Both the position numbers and the translations under genes were made by a program. Under the pieces are notes generated by a model that saw only the letters and a program-made list of their open reading frames with translations, ran no database searches and was not told the DNA's origin. Positions 33,894 to 42,280 of a stretch of 64,000 nt of DNA are shown piece after piece; within the stretch, counting starts at the first letter, position 1; each line of letters starts with the position of its first letter. The stretch is from Sphingomonas gei. GTDB taxonomy: Bacteria; Pseudomonadota; Alphaproteobacteria; Sphingomonadales; Sphingomonadaceae. The DNA is taken from positions 1 to 64,000 of the forward strand of contig NZ_SRXT01000005.1 in assembly GCF_004792685.1 (NCBI RefSeq), written 5' to 3'.

Positions 33894-34790
33894 CTAGACT
33901 GCCACCTCGGCCTTGATCGAGGCATGCGGCGCATAGTCCGAAACCTCGAAATCCTCGATCCGGTAATCGTCGATGCTGGCGGGGCGCCGGACCAGCCGCA
34001 TCGTAGGGAACGGCCGCGGCGCGCGGGTCAGTTGCTCGCGGGCCTGATCGAGATGGTTCAGATACAGGTGGACGTCGCCGCCGACCCAGACCAGCTCGCC
34101 GGGAGCAAGGCCCGCCTGCTGCGCCAGCATCAATTGCAGCGCCGCGGCGCCGACGAAGTTGAACGCCGCGCCGAGCAGCAGATCGACCGAGCGCTGGAAC
34201 AACAGGCAGTTCAGCCGGCCGTCCGAAGTGACATGATATTGGTACACCATGTGACAAGGCGGCAGCGCCATGCTGCCGAGCTCAGCGACGTTCCAGCCGT
34301 GGAACAGCATGCGTCGGCTCGCCGGATTGGTCTTGAGGGTGTCGACGAGCCCCGCGATCTGGTCATATTCGCGCCCGTCGGCTCCCATCCAGCGGCGCCA
34401 TTGCTTGCCATATACCGGGCCGAGCTCGCCCCAGCGCGCCGCGAACGAATCGTCCTCGGCGATCCGTCGCTCGAAATCGGCCTGGCTGATGTCCGCGTCG
34501 GTCTCGCGGCGATAGGTCGCCAGCGGCCAGTCGGTCCAGATGCGGACATTGTCGCGCACCAGCGGCTGGATGTTGGTCCCGCCGGTCAGGAACCACAGCA
34601 TCTCCTTGACCGCAGTCTTCCAATAGACGCGTTTGGTGGTGAGGATCGGCACGCTGCCGTCGGACAGATCGAATCGCACCAAAGTCCCGAAGATCGACCG
34701 GGTGCCGACCCCGGTCCGGTCGAGCCGCTCGTCGCCGCGCTCGAGGACCTGCTCGAGAAGATCGAGATACTGATATTCGGGATGTCGCAT
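33894..34790 (-). CDS. thyA: Thymidylate synthase
   Basis: A 298-residue ThyA, which methylates dUMP to dTMP using methylene-tetrahydrofolate. Landmarks: DRTGVGTRSIFG near the N-terminus (phosphate-binding Arg), WFLTGGTN, catalytic Cys179 in ALPPCHMVYQYH, LLFQRSVDLLLGAAFNF and the C-terminal AEVAV. Its length reflects an insertion around residues 90-130, as in the longer Lactobacillus-type enzymes compared with the 264-residue E. coli form. The usual dihydrofolate reductase gene is not next to it; the downstream neighbour on the same strand is the epoxide-hydrolase-like gene. Confidence 0.96.
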   Translation of the reverse strand: MRHPEYQYLDLLEQVLERGDERLDRTGVGTRSIFGTLVRFDLSDGSVPILTTKRVYWKTAVKEMLWFLTGGTNIQPLVRDNVRIWTDWPLATYRRETDADISQADFERRIAEDDSFAARWGELGPVYGKQWRRWMGADGREYDQIAGLVDTLKTNPASRRMLFHGWNVAELGSMALPPCHMVYQYHVTSDGRLNCLLFQRSVDLLLGAAFNFVGAAALQLMLAQQAGLAPGELVWVGGDVHLYLNHLDQAREQLTRAPRPFPTMRLVRRPASIDDYRIEDFEVSDYAPHASIKAEVAV

Positions 34791-34954
34791 TCTCGTCGCC
34801 TCTCACGCGCGGCGGGGCCGCGAAACGGAGGAATAGCCGGGCCTGCCGAATTGTCGACTGCGCGATGCAGGCTGGCGGTTTAATCGAAAATGGAGCTTCC
34901 TGGTAGCAGCGCGGACGGGCTTGCACCGCGGCGGCGGATCGCTAGCCTGCCGCT

Positions 34955-35362
34955 ATGCAGAAGCTATTCTCGCTTGGCCTGGCCGCAATGCTGATCTCCG
35001 GACCCGTGGCGGCAAGCCAGCATTGCCCCAAGCTTAGCCCAGGCCAGGCTTATCCCTGGCAGACGAACGAGCTCATGCCCGGCGACTTCTGGGCAGACAT
35101 GCTGATCGACCTCGATGCCAAGGGGAAACCGCTTCGCTGCCGCATCGCCAAGGGCAATCTGAAGAACGAACTCGGTTTCTGGTTCTGCAACGCGATGATG
35201 AAGGACGGCGAGTACGAGCCCGTGCTGCAGGACGGGGTGGCGGTTACCGGCACGGTCAAGCGCCAGATGCGCATGCCGGGCAAGCGTCGTCGCGACGCGG
35301 ATGCGGCGGCACGGAAGCGGTACCTTGCGGCACACCCCGAAGAGAAGGCCTGCTATCGCTAA
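34955..35362 (+). CDS. Small secreted protein with a TonB-C-like pattern
   Basis: A 135-residue protein with a clear signal peptide (MQKLFSLGLAAMLISGPVAA) and four Cys in the mature part, enough for two disulfides. The central segment (DLDAKGKPLRCRIAKGN, then FWFCNAMMKDGEYEPVLQDG and VAVTGTV) has the rhythm of a TonB C-terminal domain, where a strand with G-x-P is followed by a C-containing helix and a P-V-x-G-x-V strand. It has no transmembrane anchor or Pro-rich linker, so it is not a working TonB. I do not recognise a named family. Confidence 0.75.
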   Translation: MQKLFSLGLAAMLISGPVAASQHCPKLSPGQAYPWQTNELMPGDFWADMLIDLDAKGKPLRCRIAKGNLKNELGFWFCNAMMKDGEYEPVLQDGVAVTGTVKRQMRMPGKRRRDADAAARKRYLAAHPEEKACYR

Positions 35363-35367
35363 TTGCC

Positions 35368-35391
35368 GTCATCCCGACGTAGCGGGATGAC
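35368..35391. repeat. Short perfect inverted repeat
   Basis: GTCATCCCG and CGGGATGAC separated by six bases, just after the stop of the small secreted protein. It resembles the outer ends of the REP-like family (CGTCATCCCGGC...), so it may be a solitary half-element; without a T tract it is not a convincing terminator. Confidence 0.5.
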
Positions 35392-35486
35392 CAACTTGAA
35401 GGTTCGTGTCATTTCGGATGAACCATCGCACCGGATCGGACCCGGATCCGCTTCGGCGATAGCCGCCGCACTGGCAGCTGTCGGCA

Positions 35487-35885
35487 ATGCCGCTCGAGGC
35501 TCTCGATGCGCCGCGCCGCCTGAACGATCCCGCCGCCGCGGTCGCGCTGTTCGCTTGCCTGGCCGACGAGACGACCGAAGTGATGGCGTTCGTCTATCTG
35601 GCGGCCGACGAGCGCGTGCTGGGGATGCGTCACGCGCGTTCGGCCTCGGTCGACCGGCTGGTGTTGCCGATCCGCGACATCGCTGCCGACGCACTGGCGT
35701 TCGGCGCGGCGGCCGTCGTGATGGCGCACAACCATCCCAGCGGCGATCCGGCGCCGAGCAGCGCCGACCGCGAGGCGACGCGGCTGCTCGCGCGCGCGCT
35801 CGCCACGCTCGACATCCGGCTGGCCGACCATCTGATCGTGGCGCGCGGCGGAGTCACCAGCTTTCGCCGGCTCGGCTTACTCTGA
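35487..35885 (+). CDS. Short RadC-family JAB-domain protein
   Basis: A 132-residue protein that is only the MPN/JAB-like part of RadC. The metal motif is intact as VVMAHNHPSGDPAPSSADREAT, and HLIVARGG and SFRRLGLL end the fold. Full RadC proteins are about 220 residues with an N-terminal helix-hairpin-helix part, missing here; no frame continues it upstream. It is either a naturally short family member or an N-terminally reduced copy. The ATG lacks a good ribosome binding site. RadC proteins were once linked to DNA repair, but their role is unproven. Confidence 0.82.
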   Translation: MPLEALDAPRRLNDPAAAVALFACLADETTEVMAFVYLAADERVLGMRHARSASVDRLVLPIRDIAADALAFGAAAVVMAHNHPSGDPAPSSADREATRLLARALATLDIRLADHLIVARGGVTSFRRLGLL

Positions 35886-36644
35886 CCCCTGGCCGGACTG
35901 GACCGCCACGGGCGTGGCGCGCGCGCCGCTCTTGCATGCCTTGATCATGCCAGGCTCGGGGCGCTCGCCCGCGGCGCGGAAGATCGCGATATAGCCGCCC
36001 GCCGACGGCATCGGCCGCATCGACACCGGCGCATAGCCCGCCGCGGTGAACTCGCATTTGAGCAGATCGGGCGGGGTGCCGTGATGCTCGGTCGGGCGGT
36101 CGGCGTCGACTACGATCACCTGGCCGTCGGGAGTCAGCGAGGGACGCATCCGCCACAGGAACTCGTAGGGGCTCTCGATCTCGTGATACATGTGGACCAT
36201 CAGCACGCGATCGAAGCTCGCCTCGGGCAGCCGCGGATCGGCGGGAAGGCCGAGCCGGACGCTGACATTGTCGAGCCGCTGCTGGAGCACGCGCTTGCCC
36301 AGCGCCTCGATCGTGTCGGGGACGATGTCCTCGGCGACGACGCGCCCCTCCTTGCCGACGCGCTGGCCGAGCCGGATCGTGTAATAGCCTTCGCCGGCGC
36401 CGATATCGGCGACGGTCATCCCCGGCTTGATCCCGGCGAGCCCCATCACCTTCTCGGCTTCGTTGAGCCGGTCGCGCGCCTCTTCGGTCGACCAGCGCGC
36501 CGAGACGATCGTCGCGACCGGCCGATCGGCGGCGGGGAAGCCGGTATTCTTGGCCGGCGCCTTGCGTTCGCGCGGAACCGCGGCGCCGCCGTCGCAGCCG
36601 GCGAGCAGCAGCAATGCTATGCCCAAAGCGAGGGCTGACCTCAA
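35877..36644 (-). CDS. Lipoprotein-like class I SAM-dependent methyltransferase
   Basis: A 255-residue methyltransferase. It begins with a signal that ends in a lipobox (LLLLAGC, Cys16), so it should be exported and lipid-anchored, unusual for a SAM enzyme but seen in a recurrent proteobacterial family. Motif I is [19 protein letters not shown], followed by VVAEDIVPD and [15 protein letters not shown]. The start is TTG at 36644, overlapping the prfB stop (TTGA), which implies translational coupling. Its end overlaps the convergent RadC-type gene by 9 bases. The substrate is unknown. Confidence 0.85.
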   Translation of the reverse strand: MRSALALGIALLLLAGCDGGAAVPRERKAPAKNTGFPAADRPVATIVSARWSTEEARDRLNEAEKVMGLAGIKPGMTVADIGAGEGYYTIRLGQRVGKEGRVVAEDIVPDTIEALGKRVLQQRLDNVSVRLGLPADPRLPEASFDRVLMVHMYHEIESPYEFLWRMRPSLTPDGQVIVVDADRPTEHHGTPPDLLKCEFTAAGYAPVSMRPMPSAGGYIAIFRAAGERPEPGMIKACKSGARATPVAVQSGQGSE

Positions 36645-37768
36645 TCGACGTCCTCCACTTCGACCGTCTCGCCGGTCACCCGCTGGGATAATGCAGCGGC
36701 CATGAACGAGTCGAGATCCCCGTCGAGCACATCGGAAGGGGCGGAGGAGGTGACCCCGGTGCGCAGATCCTTCACCAGCTGATACGGCTGGAGGACGTAG
36801 GAGCGAATCTGGTGGCCCCAGCCGATATCGGTCTTGGTGGCGTTCTCCGCGCTGGCGGCGAGCTCGCGGATCTGCAGCTCGCGCTCGTACAGGCGGGCGC
36901 GCAGCTGGTTATAGGCTTCGGCCTTGTTCTTGTGCTGCGAACGCTGGTTCTGGCACTGCACCACGATGCCGGTCGGGATGTGGGTGATGCGCACCGCCGA
37001 ATCGGTGGTGTTGATGTGCTGGCCACCCGCGCCCGAGGCGCGATAGGTGTCGATGCGCAGGTCGCTCTCGTTATACTCGACGTTGATGTCGTCATCGATC
37101 ACCGGATAGACCCACACGCTCGAGAAGCTGGTGTGGCGGCGCGCGGCGCTGTCATAGGGCGAGATGCGAACGAGGCGGTGGACGCCGCTCTCGGTCTTGG
37201 CATAGCCATAGGCGTTCTCGCCCTTGATCAGCAAAGTCGCCGACTTGATCCCGGCTTGTTCGCCGGCGTGATAGTCGATCAGCTCGACCTTCATACCGTG
37301 GCGCTCGGCCCAGCGGGTGTACATGCGCAGGAGCATGCCCGCCCAGTCGTTGCTCTCGGTGCCGCCGGCGCCCGAGTTGATCTCGACATAGGTATCGTTG
37401 GGATCGGCCTCACCCGACAGCAGCGCCTTGACCTTGTCGATCTCGGCGCGCGCGGCGAGTGCGCCGAGCGCGGCGGTGCCGTCGCTCGCCATTTCCTCGT
37501 CGCCTTCGGCCTCTGCCATCTCGATCAGCTCGGCGGTGTCGTTGAGCTCGGTCTCGATCGCGCGGGTGGCGCTGACTGCTTCTTCGAGCCGGCGGCGTTC
37601 GCGCATCACGTCCTGCGCGGCCTTGGCGTCGTTCCACAGAGTCGGATCCTCGACGCGCGCGTTGAGTTCGTCGAGCCGGCGCAGTGCGCGGTCCCAATCG
37701 AGGAACCGGCGCAGCAGCGCCAGCGCCGCCTTGATCTTGTCGACATGAGCCTGCGCTTCGGCGCGCAT
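36641..37768 (-). CDS. prfB: Peptide chain release factor 2
   Basis: A 375-residue class I release factor that ends translation at UGA and UAA. The GGQ motif is at 248-250 ([20 protein letters not shown]). The codon-reading tripeptide is SPY at 203-205 ([15 protein letters not shown]) rather than enteric SPF, as I recall is common in alphaproteobacteria. The region that holds the programmed frameshift in E. coli (near residue 25) reads straight through here ([16 protein letters not shown]), so the autoregulatory frameshift is absent. It follows mrcA and is followed by an overlapping methyltransferase gene. Confidence 0.97.
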   Translation of the reverse strand: MRAEAQAHVDKIKAALALLRRFLDWDRALRRLDELNARVEDPTLWNDAKAAQDVMRERRRLEEAVSATRAIETELNDTAELIEMAEAEGDEEMASDGTAALGALAARAEIDKVKALLSGEADPNDTYVEINSGAGGTESNDWAGMLLRMYTRWAERHGMKVELIDYHAGEQAGIKSATLLIKGENAYGYAKTESGVHRLVRISPYDSAARRHTSFSSVWVYPVIDDDINVEYNESDLRIDTYRASGAGGQHINTTDSAVRITHIPTGIVVQCQNQRSQHKNKAEAYNQLRARLYERELQIRELAASAENATKTDIGWGHQIRSYVLQPYQLVKDLRTGVTSSAPSDVLDGDLDSFMAAALSQRVTGETVEVEDVD

Positions 37769-37792
37769 GGATAGTACCTTTCGAAAACTTGC

Positions 37793-37877
37793 CGTCACTC
37801 CGGCGAAGGCCGGGGACCAGAGCCCCAAGCCAAATCGCCGGTGGCGCTGGATCCCGGCCTTCGCCGGGATGACGAAT
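37793..37877. repeat. REP-like palindromic pair
   Basis: CTCCGGCGAAGGCCGGGGAC at the left and ATCCCGGCCTTCGCCGGGAT at the right, about 40 bases apart, in the 128-base gap between mrcA and prfB. The orientation (facing hairpins) matches the other copies. Confidence 0.75.
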
Positions 37878-37896
37878 ATAGGGTGCTTTGCCGCCG

Positions 37897-40422
37897 CTAG
37901 TAGATTCCGCCCTCGCGTTGCAAGAAATCGCTGTCGCTCGGCGACTGGGTCTTCGGCGCGGCCTTCTTCTGGACGGCCTTGGTCTCGGCCTCTTCTTCGT
38001 TGCCGGTGCGGCGGCGGCGCTGCGGCTCGACTTCGGGCTTGAAGGCTTCCCAGATCACCGAGGCCAATGGGTCGCTGGTCGGCCAGCCGCCGGTCACCTT
38101 GCGCCCGCTGCCGCGATCGATACGCACCATGCGGATGCCGGCGGGGGCAGTGAAGGGGAGCACTTCCATGTCCTTGAAGGCGGGAATCGCGAACTGCTTG
38201 AAGATCGGCGCTGCGATCGATCCGCCCTGGGCATAACCCCCGAGGTTCACCGGCGAATCATAGCCGAGATAGAGCCCGCCGATCATCTGCGGAGTGCCGC
38301 CGACGAACCACACGTCGGTCGGCCCGTTGGTGGTGCCGGTCTTGCCCATGATCGGCCGGCCGAGATCGCGCAGCACTACCGCGGTGCCGCGCTGGATCAC
38401 GCCTTCGGTGATGTGGACGATCTGATAGGCGCTCTGGGCATCGATCAACTGGCGCGCGCGGGTGATCGGGCGCGGCATCGCCCCGCCGTCGTATTCGCGC
38501 GCGTTGCAGCGGTCGCAGGCGCGCCAATTCTCGGGGAAGATCACCTGGCCGCGGCGGTTCTGGACGAAATCGATCACCGTCGGGTTGAGCGCCCGGCCGT
38601 GATTCACCAGGATCGAATAGGCATTGACCATGCGGAGCACCGTCGTCTCGCCGGCGCCGAGCGCATAGCTGAGATAGGGCGGGAATTTCTGGCGCGAGAC
38701 GCCGACGCGCTGGATCAGGTCGACGACATGGTCCATCCCGATCTGATTGGCGACCTGGACGGTCATCAAATTGCGCGACTGTTCGACGCCCCAGCGCAAT
38801 GTCTTGGGGCCGGCGCTGCGCATATTGCCGAAATTCTTGAAGCATTTCTGGCCGAGATTGGCGCCCTGCCAGACGCAGAACGGGCCGTCGACCACGATCG
38901 TCGCCGGGGTCAGGCCCTGCTCCATCGCCGCGGCATAGACCAAAGGTTTGATCGTCGAGCCGGGCTGGCGGAACGCCTGCGTCGCGCGGTTGAGCGAGGA
39001 GATTCGCGAATCGAACCCGCCCTGCATCGCCAGCACCCGGCCGGTGCGCGGATCCTCGACCGCCATGCCGCCCGAGACCTTGGGGATCGAGCGGAGCGCC
39101 CAATTGCTGCCTTCCGGCGCCACGGCAATGATGTCGCCCGCCTCGATCGCCGAGAACGCCTCGCCGCCCTTGCCGCGTACCGGCATCGTCGCGAGGCTGC
39201 GCGGCAAAGTGCCGGTCTGGCCGTTGTCGAAGCCGATCTCCCAGCCGCCGGCGCTGCGCGCGATCGCCACCGCGGCGCGCCAGTCCTCGTAATCGACGCC
39301 GATATTGGTGTTGAGGAAGGGCTGGAGCCAGCCGTCCGCCACTTCGACATGATTGATCGGCCCCGACCAGCCGCGCCCGCGATCGTAGCGGAGCAGGCCA
39401 TCGCGAAGCGCTTTCTGGGCATATTGCTGGAGCCGCGGGTCGAGCGAGGTGCGGACCCACAGTCCGCCGCCATAGACGCTGTTGGGACCGTCCTCGAACT
39501 TCTCGCCGAATTTGTCGATCAGCTGGCGGCGGACCTCCTCGACGAAATAGCCGCCGACGCGCTCATATTTGGGAGTCTGTCGCGGCACCGCGCCCAGCGG
39601 CTCGGCGCGCGCCGCGTCGCGCTCGGCGGCGGTGATGAAGCCATTGTCGTGCATCTCGCCGAGGACCCAGTTGCGGCGCTCCAGCGCGCGCTCGGTGTAG
39701 CGATCGGGATCGTAATTGGCCGGGCCCTTGGGCAGGATCGCCAGATAGGCCATTTGCGGCAGGCTGAGCCGATCGAGCTCCTTGCCGAAATAGGCCTGGC
39801 TCGCCGCCTCGACTCCGCCGGCGTTGCGGCCGAGTTCGATCGAATTGAGATAGAGTTCGAGGATCTGCTCCTTGGAGAGCGTGCTTTCGATCTTGTAGGC
39901 GAGGATCGCTTCCTTGAGCTTGCGCGTCGCCGAATATTCGTTGCCGATCAGCAGATTCTTGGCGACCTGCTGGGTGATCGTCGATCCGCCGCGTGCGCGC
40001 TGGCCGCTGCCCATCTTGGTGATGTAATCGACTACTGCGCCGGCGGTGCCGGGGATGTCGACGCCGTGATGGCTGAAAAAGGTCTTGTCCTCGGCCGAGA
40101 GGAACGCCTCGACCAATTGCTTGGGATATTCGGCGTAGCTCAGTTGGACGCGGCGCTCGCGGGCATAAGAGTGGATCGGCAGCCCGTCCGCCGAGCGGAC
40201 ATTGGTCGGCAGCGGCGGCTCATAGGCGCGCAGGCTGTCGACCGAGGGCAGGTTGCGCGCGACCAAGGCCCAGATCAGCAACCAGAACAGCCCGGCGAGC
40301 AACGCCAGCCAGGCGAGGATCCGGAACCACCAGCGGCGGCGGATACGGCCGAACCAGCCGCGGACTCCGCCCGCCCCGCGCTTGATCGTCACTTTCTCGC
40401 TGGAAATGCTGCCGTCCGCCAT
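37897..40422 (-). CDS. mrcA: Penicillin-binding protein 1A
   Basis: An 841-residue bifunctional peptidoglycan synthase. A short cytoplasmic tail rich in Arg is followed by one membrane segment (about 33-54), the GT51 glycosyltransferase domain with Glu111 in [12 protein letters not shown] and [12 protein letters not shown], an OB-like insert, and the transpeptidase domain with Ser489 in PGSTIKP, an SRN motif and KTGTTNG. The C-terminus is a charged, low-complexity tail. It lies between the N-acetylmuramoyl-L-alanine amidase and prfB, an order I associate with many alphaproteobacteria. Confidence 0.97.
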   Translation of the reverse strand: MADGSISSEKVTIKRGAGGVRGWFGRIRRRWWFRILAWLALLAGLFWLLIWALVARNLPSVDSLRAYEPPLPTNVRSADGLPIHSYARERRVQLSYAEYPKQLVEAFLSAEDKTFFSHHGVDIPGTAGAVVDYITKMGSGQRARGGSTITQQVAKNLLIGNEYSATRKLKEAILAYKIESTLSKEQILELYLNSIELGRNAGGVEAASQAYFGKELDRLSLPQMAYLAILPKGPANYDPDRYTERALERRNWVLGEMHDNGFITAAERDAARAEPLGAVPRQTPKYERVGGYFVEEVRRQLIDKFGEKFEDGPNSVYGGGLWVRTSLDPRLQQYAQKALRDGLLRYDRGRGWSGPINHVEVADGWLQPFLNTNIGVDYEDWRAAVAIARSAGGWEIGFDNGQTGTLPRSLATMPVRGKGGEAFSAIEAGDIIAVAPEGSNWALRSIPKVSGGMAVEDPRTGRVLAMQGGFDSRISSLNRATQAFRQPGSTIKPLVYAAAMEQGLTPATIVVDGPFCVWQGANLGQKCFKNFGNMRSAGPKTLRWGVEQSRNLMTVQVANQIGMDHVVDLIQRVGVSRQKFPPYLSYALGAGETTVLRMVNAYSILVNHGRALNPTVIDFVQNRRGQVIFPENWRACDRCNAREYDGGAMPRPITRARQLIDAQSAYQIVHITEGVIQRGTAVVLRDLGRPIMGKTGTTNGPTDVWFVGGTPQMIGGLYLGYDSPVNLGGYAQGGSIAAPIFKQFAIPAFKDMEVLPFTAPAGIRMVRIDRGSGRKVTGGWPTSDPLASVIWEAFKPEVEPQRRRRTGNEEEAETKAVQKKAAPKTQSPSDSDFLQREGGIY

Positions 40423-40538
40423 GCGGGGTGCGGTGTAGCAAGTTTCTCGGGGGATGAAACCCGATCAAAACGCCTGCGAAATCAACTCGTCCGTTTCGCC
40501 TCTATAATGATCGCATGCGTGGGCGGGAAAAGAGGCGC

Positions 40539-41786
40539 TCAGCGCGACGCCAGCCGCGTGGCGAAGTGGATTTCCACTGCCTTGCGAACGGTCTGCGCGA
40601 CCTTTTGCTGCCCTTCGTTCGAAGCGAGGAAGGCGGCGTCGGCCAGATTGGAGATATAGCCGGTTTCGAACAGCACCGACGGCATGTCGGGCGCCTTCAA
40701 TACCATCAGCGAAGCCATGCGGTGGTAATTGGCCTTGATCGGAATCAGCGGCTGCGCCTCGCGGCCGAGCAACCGGGCGAAATTGGCGCTGGCGTTCATC
40801 GTCTCGCGCTGAGTGAGGTCGATCAGGATCGACGAAATGTCGGGGCTGGCGACGCCGAGATCGACTCCCGCGAGGATGTCGGCCTTGTTCTCGCGCGCAG
40901 CGAGTCGCGCGGCCTCCTTGTCGGATGCGATTTCGGACAGGGTATAGACGGTGGCGCCGGTCGCTTCGGGGTTGCCGGCGCTGTCGCAATGCACCGAAAT
41001 GAACAGGTCGGCCTTCAATCGCCGCGCAAGCCCGTAGCGCTCCTGGAGAACCAGGAAGCGATCGTCCTCCCGCGTAAGCGCGACGCGGACCCGGCCCGAG
41101 GCGAGCAACGCGTCCTTGATCGCCTCGGCGACCTCGAGCGTGACTTCCTTTTCGCGGAGTCCTCCGTCGGTGGACAGCGCGCCGGGGTCGTGTCCGCCAT
41201 GCCCGGCATCGATCACCACCAGCGGCCGGCCGGCCTCGCCATAGACTCGCGGCAGCGCCGCGCGCGACACGCGCTTGGGCAGCGCCATCGAAACGCTGTA
41301 CGGATGCCGCCGCGCCGGCTGGAGATAGGTGAATGGCGGCAGGAAGCGCATCCGCCGCTCGGCCGCGGCGCGCGCGAATCGTTCGTCGTCGACCGTCTTG
41401 AGCTGGAGCGTCAGCGTGCGCCCATCTTGGCCGAAGCTACCTTCGGTGACGATCGCCGGCCGCGCCAGATCGAACACCACGCGCGCGCCGTCGGCCTGCA
41501 CGCCCTGACGGATATTGGCGACGACGCCGCCGGCGACCGCGACGCGGCCGGGCTCGGTGCCGGCCAGGTCGAGCGCGATGCGCTGCGGCCCGGAGAGCAG
41601 GAATGCGCTCGCCTGCGTGACCGGCGCGTCGAAGCGGATCACGATGCGGTCGCCCTGCACGCGTACGTCCTGCACGACGCCCGCCCAGCTTGGCACCCCG
41701 GTCAACCAGCCGGAGAGAAGGGCAAGCAGGAATAGCACCCGCGCGATATGCCGCGCCGGGCCATAAGGGGTCCAGCCCAAATGCAT
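40539..41786 (-). CDS. N-acetylmuramoyl-L-alanine amidase with AMIN domain
   Basis: A 415-residue periplasmic amidase that cuts the bond between muramic acid and the stem peptide during cell separation. A signal peptide (RVLFLLALLSGWLTGVPSWA) is followed by an AMIN domain (about 37-140) for septal targeting and an amidase-3 catalytic domain with zinc ligands in VIDAGHGGHDPGA, REKEVTLEVA and SVHCDS, and the catalytic Glu in LFETGYISN. AmiC-like architecture. The ATG at 41786 with AGG just upstream is preferred over the longer frame, which lacks a signal at its start. Confidence 0.94.
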   Translation of the reverse strand: MHLGWTPYGPARHIARVLFLLALLSGWLTGVPSWAGVVQDVRVQGDRIVIRFDAPVTQASAFLLSGPQRIALDLAGTEPGRVAVAGGVVANIRQGVQADGARVVFDLARPAIVTEGSFGQDGRTLTLQLKTVDDERFARAAAERRMRFLPPFTYLQPARRHPYSVSMALPKRVSRAALPRVYGEAGRPLVVIDAGHGGHDPGALSTDGGLREKEVTLEVAEAIKDALLASGRVRVALTREDDRFLVLQERYGLARRLKADLFISVHCDSAGNPEATGATVYTLSEIASDKEAARLAARENKADILAGVDLGVASPDISSILIDLTQRETMNASANFARLLGREAQPLIPIKANYHRMASLMVLKAPDMPSVLFETGYISNLADAAFLASNEGQQKVAQTVRKAVEIHFATRLASR

Positions 41787-42280
41787 GATACCTAACTCTG
41801 AGACGCGTAATCCCTGACGCGTCCTTCCTAGGCAGAGGCTCTCAAACCGAAGTGAAACAGCTTGGTTAATCGGCATAAATTTGCCGGCACCCGGCAATTG
41901 GCTGCCGATGATTACGCCGCTTTATTCGTATCCGGTGCAGTTGCCGCGTCGCGCGGGGGGTGCTAGCAAGAGCCTGCTCCGATCCTTGTATCGGACGGTA
42001 TTCGCGGCCACATCTGCCGCGACAGTTCAGGTTGACGCTTGCATGAGGCAATTTCCCCATCGTCCCACCCGCCAGGCCCCAGTGGCCGGCCGCGTGACGA
42101 TGGCGGAGCTTCCGGACCACGCGTCCGGGCGTGCCCTGCCAGCAGCAGCATTTTTCGAAACCTGCGAGACCACAGCCGGCGCCGCCGGCCCAGGCCGCAC
42201 TTTATATCGCGCGCTCGCGCTCCCGCCCTTCAGGCTTACCGCCTTCAGGGGTCCAGGCCGGCGCGCCCGGAGAATAATAA
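41787..42280. other. Divergent promoter region and long rne leader
   Basis: 494 bases without a gene between the amidase and rne. The amidase side contains AT-rich stretches; the rne side is GC-rich with several short inverted repeats and ends with a repeated CTTCAGG before GGAG and the rne ATG. A structured leader is expected because rne mRNA in other bacteria carries a leader through which RNase E controls its own level; here this is inference. No small gene was recognised. Confidence 0.55.

Noticed and set aside
37690..37712. Programmed frameshift site in prfB
   Set aside because: The coding frame is continuous through the region where the E. coli CUUUGAC site lies; no in-frame TGA is present.
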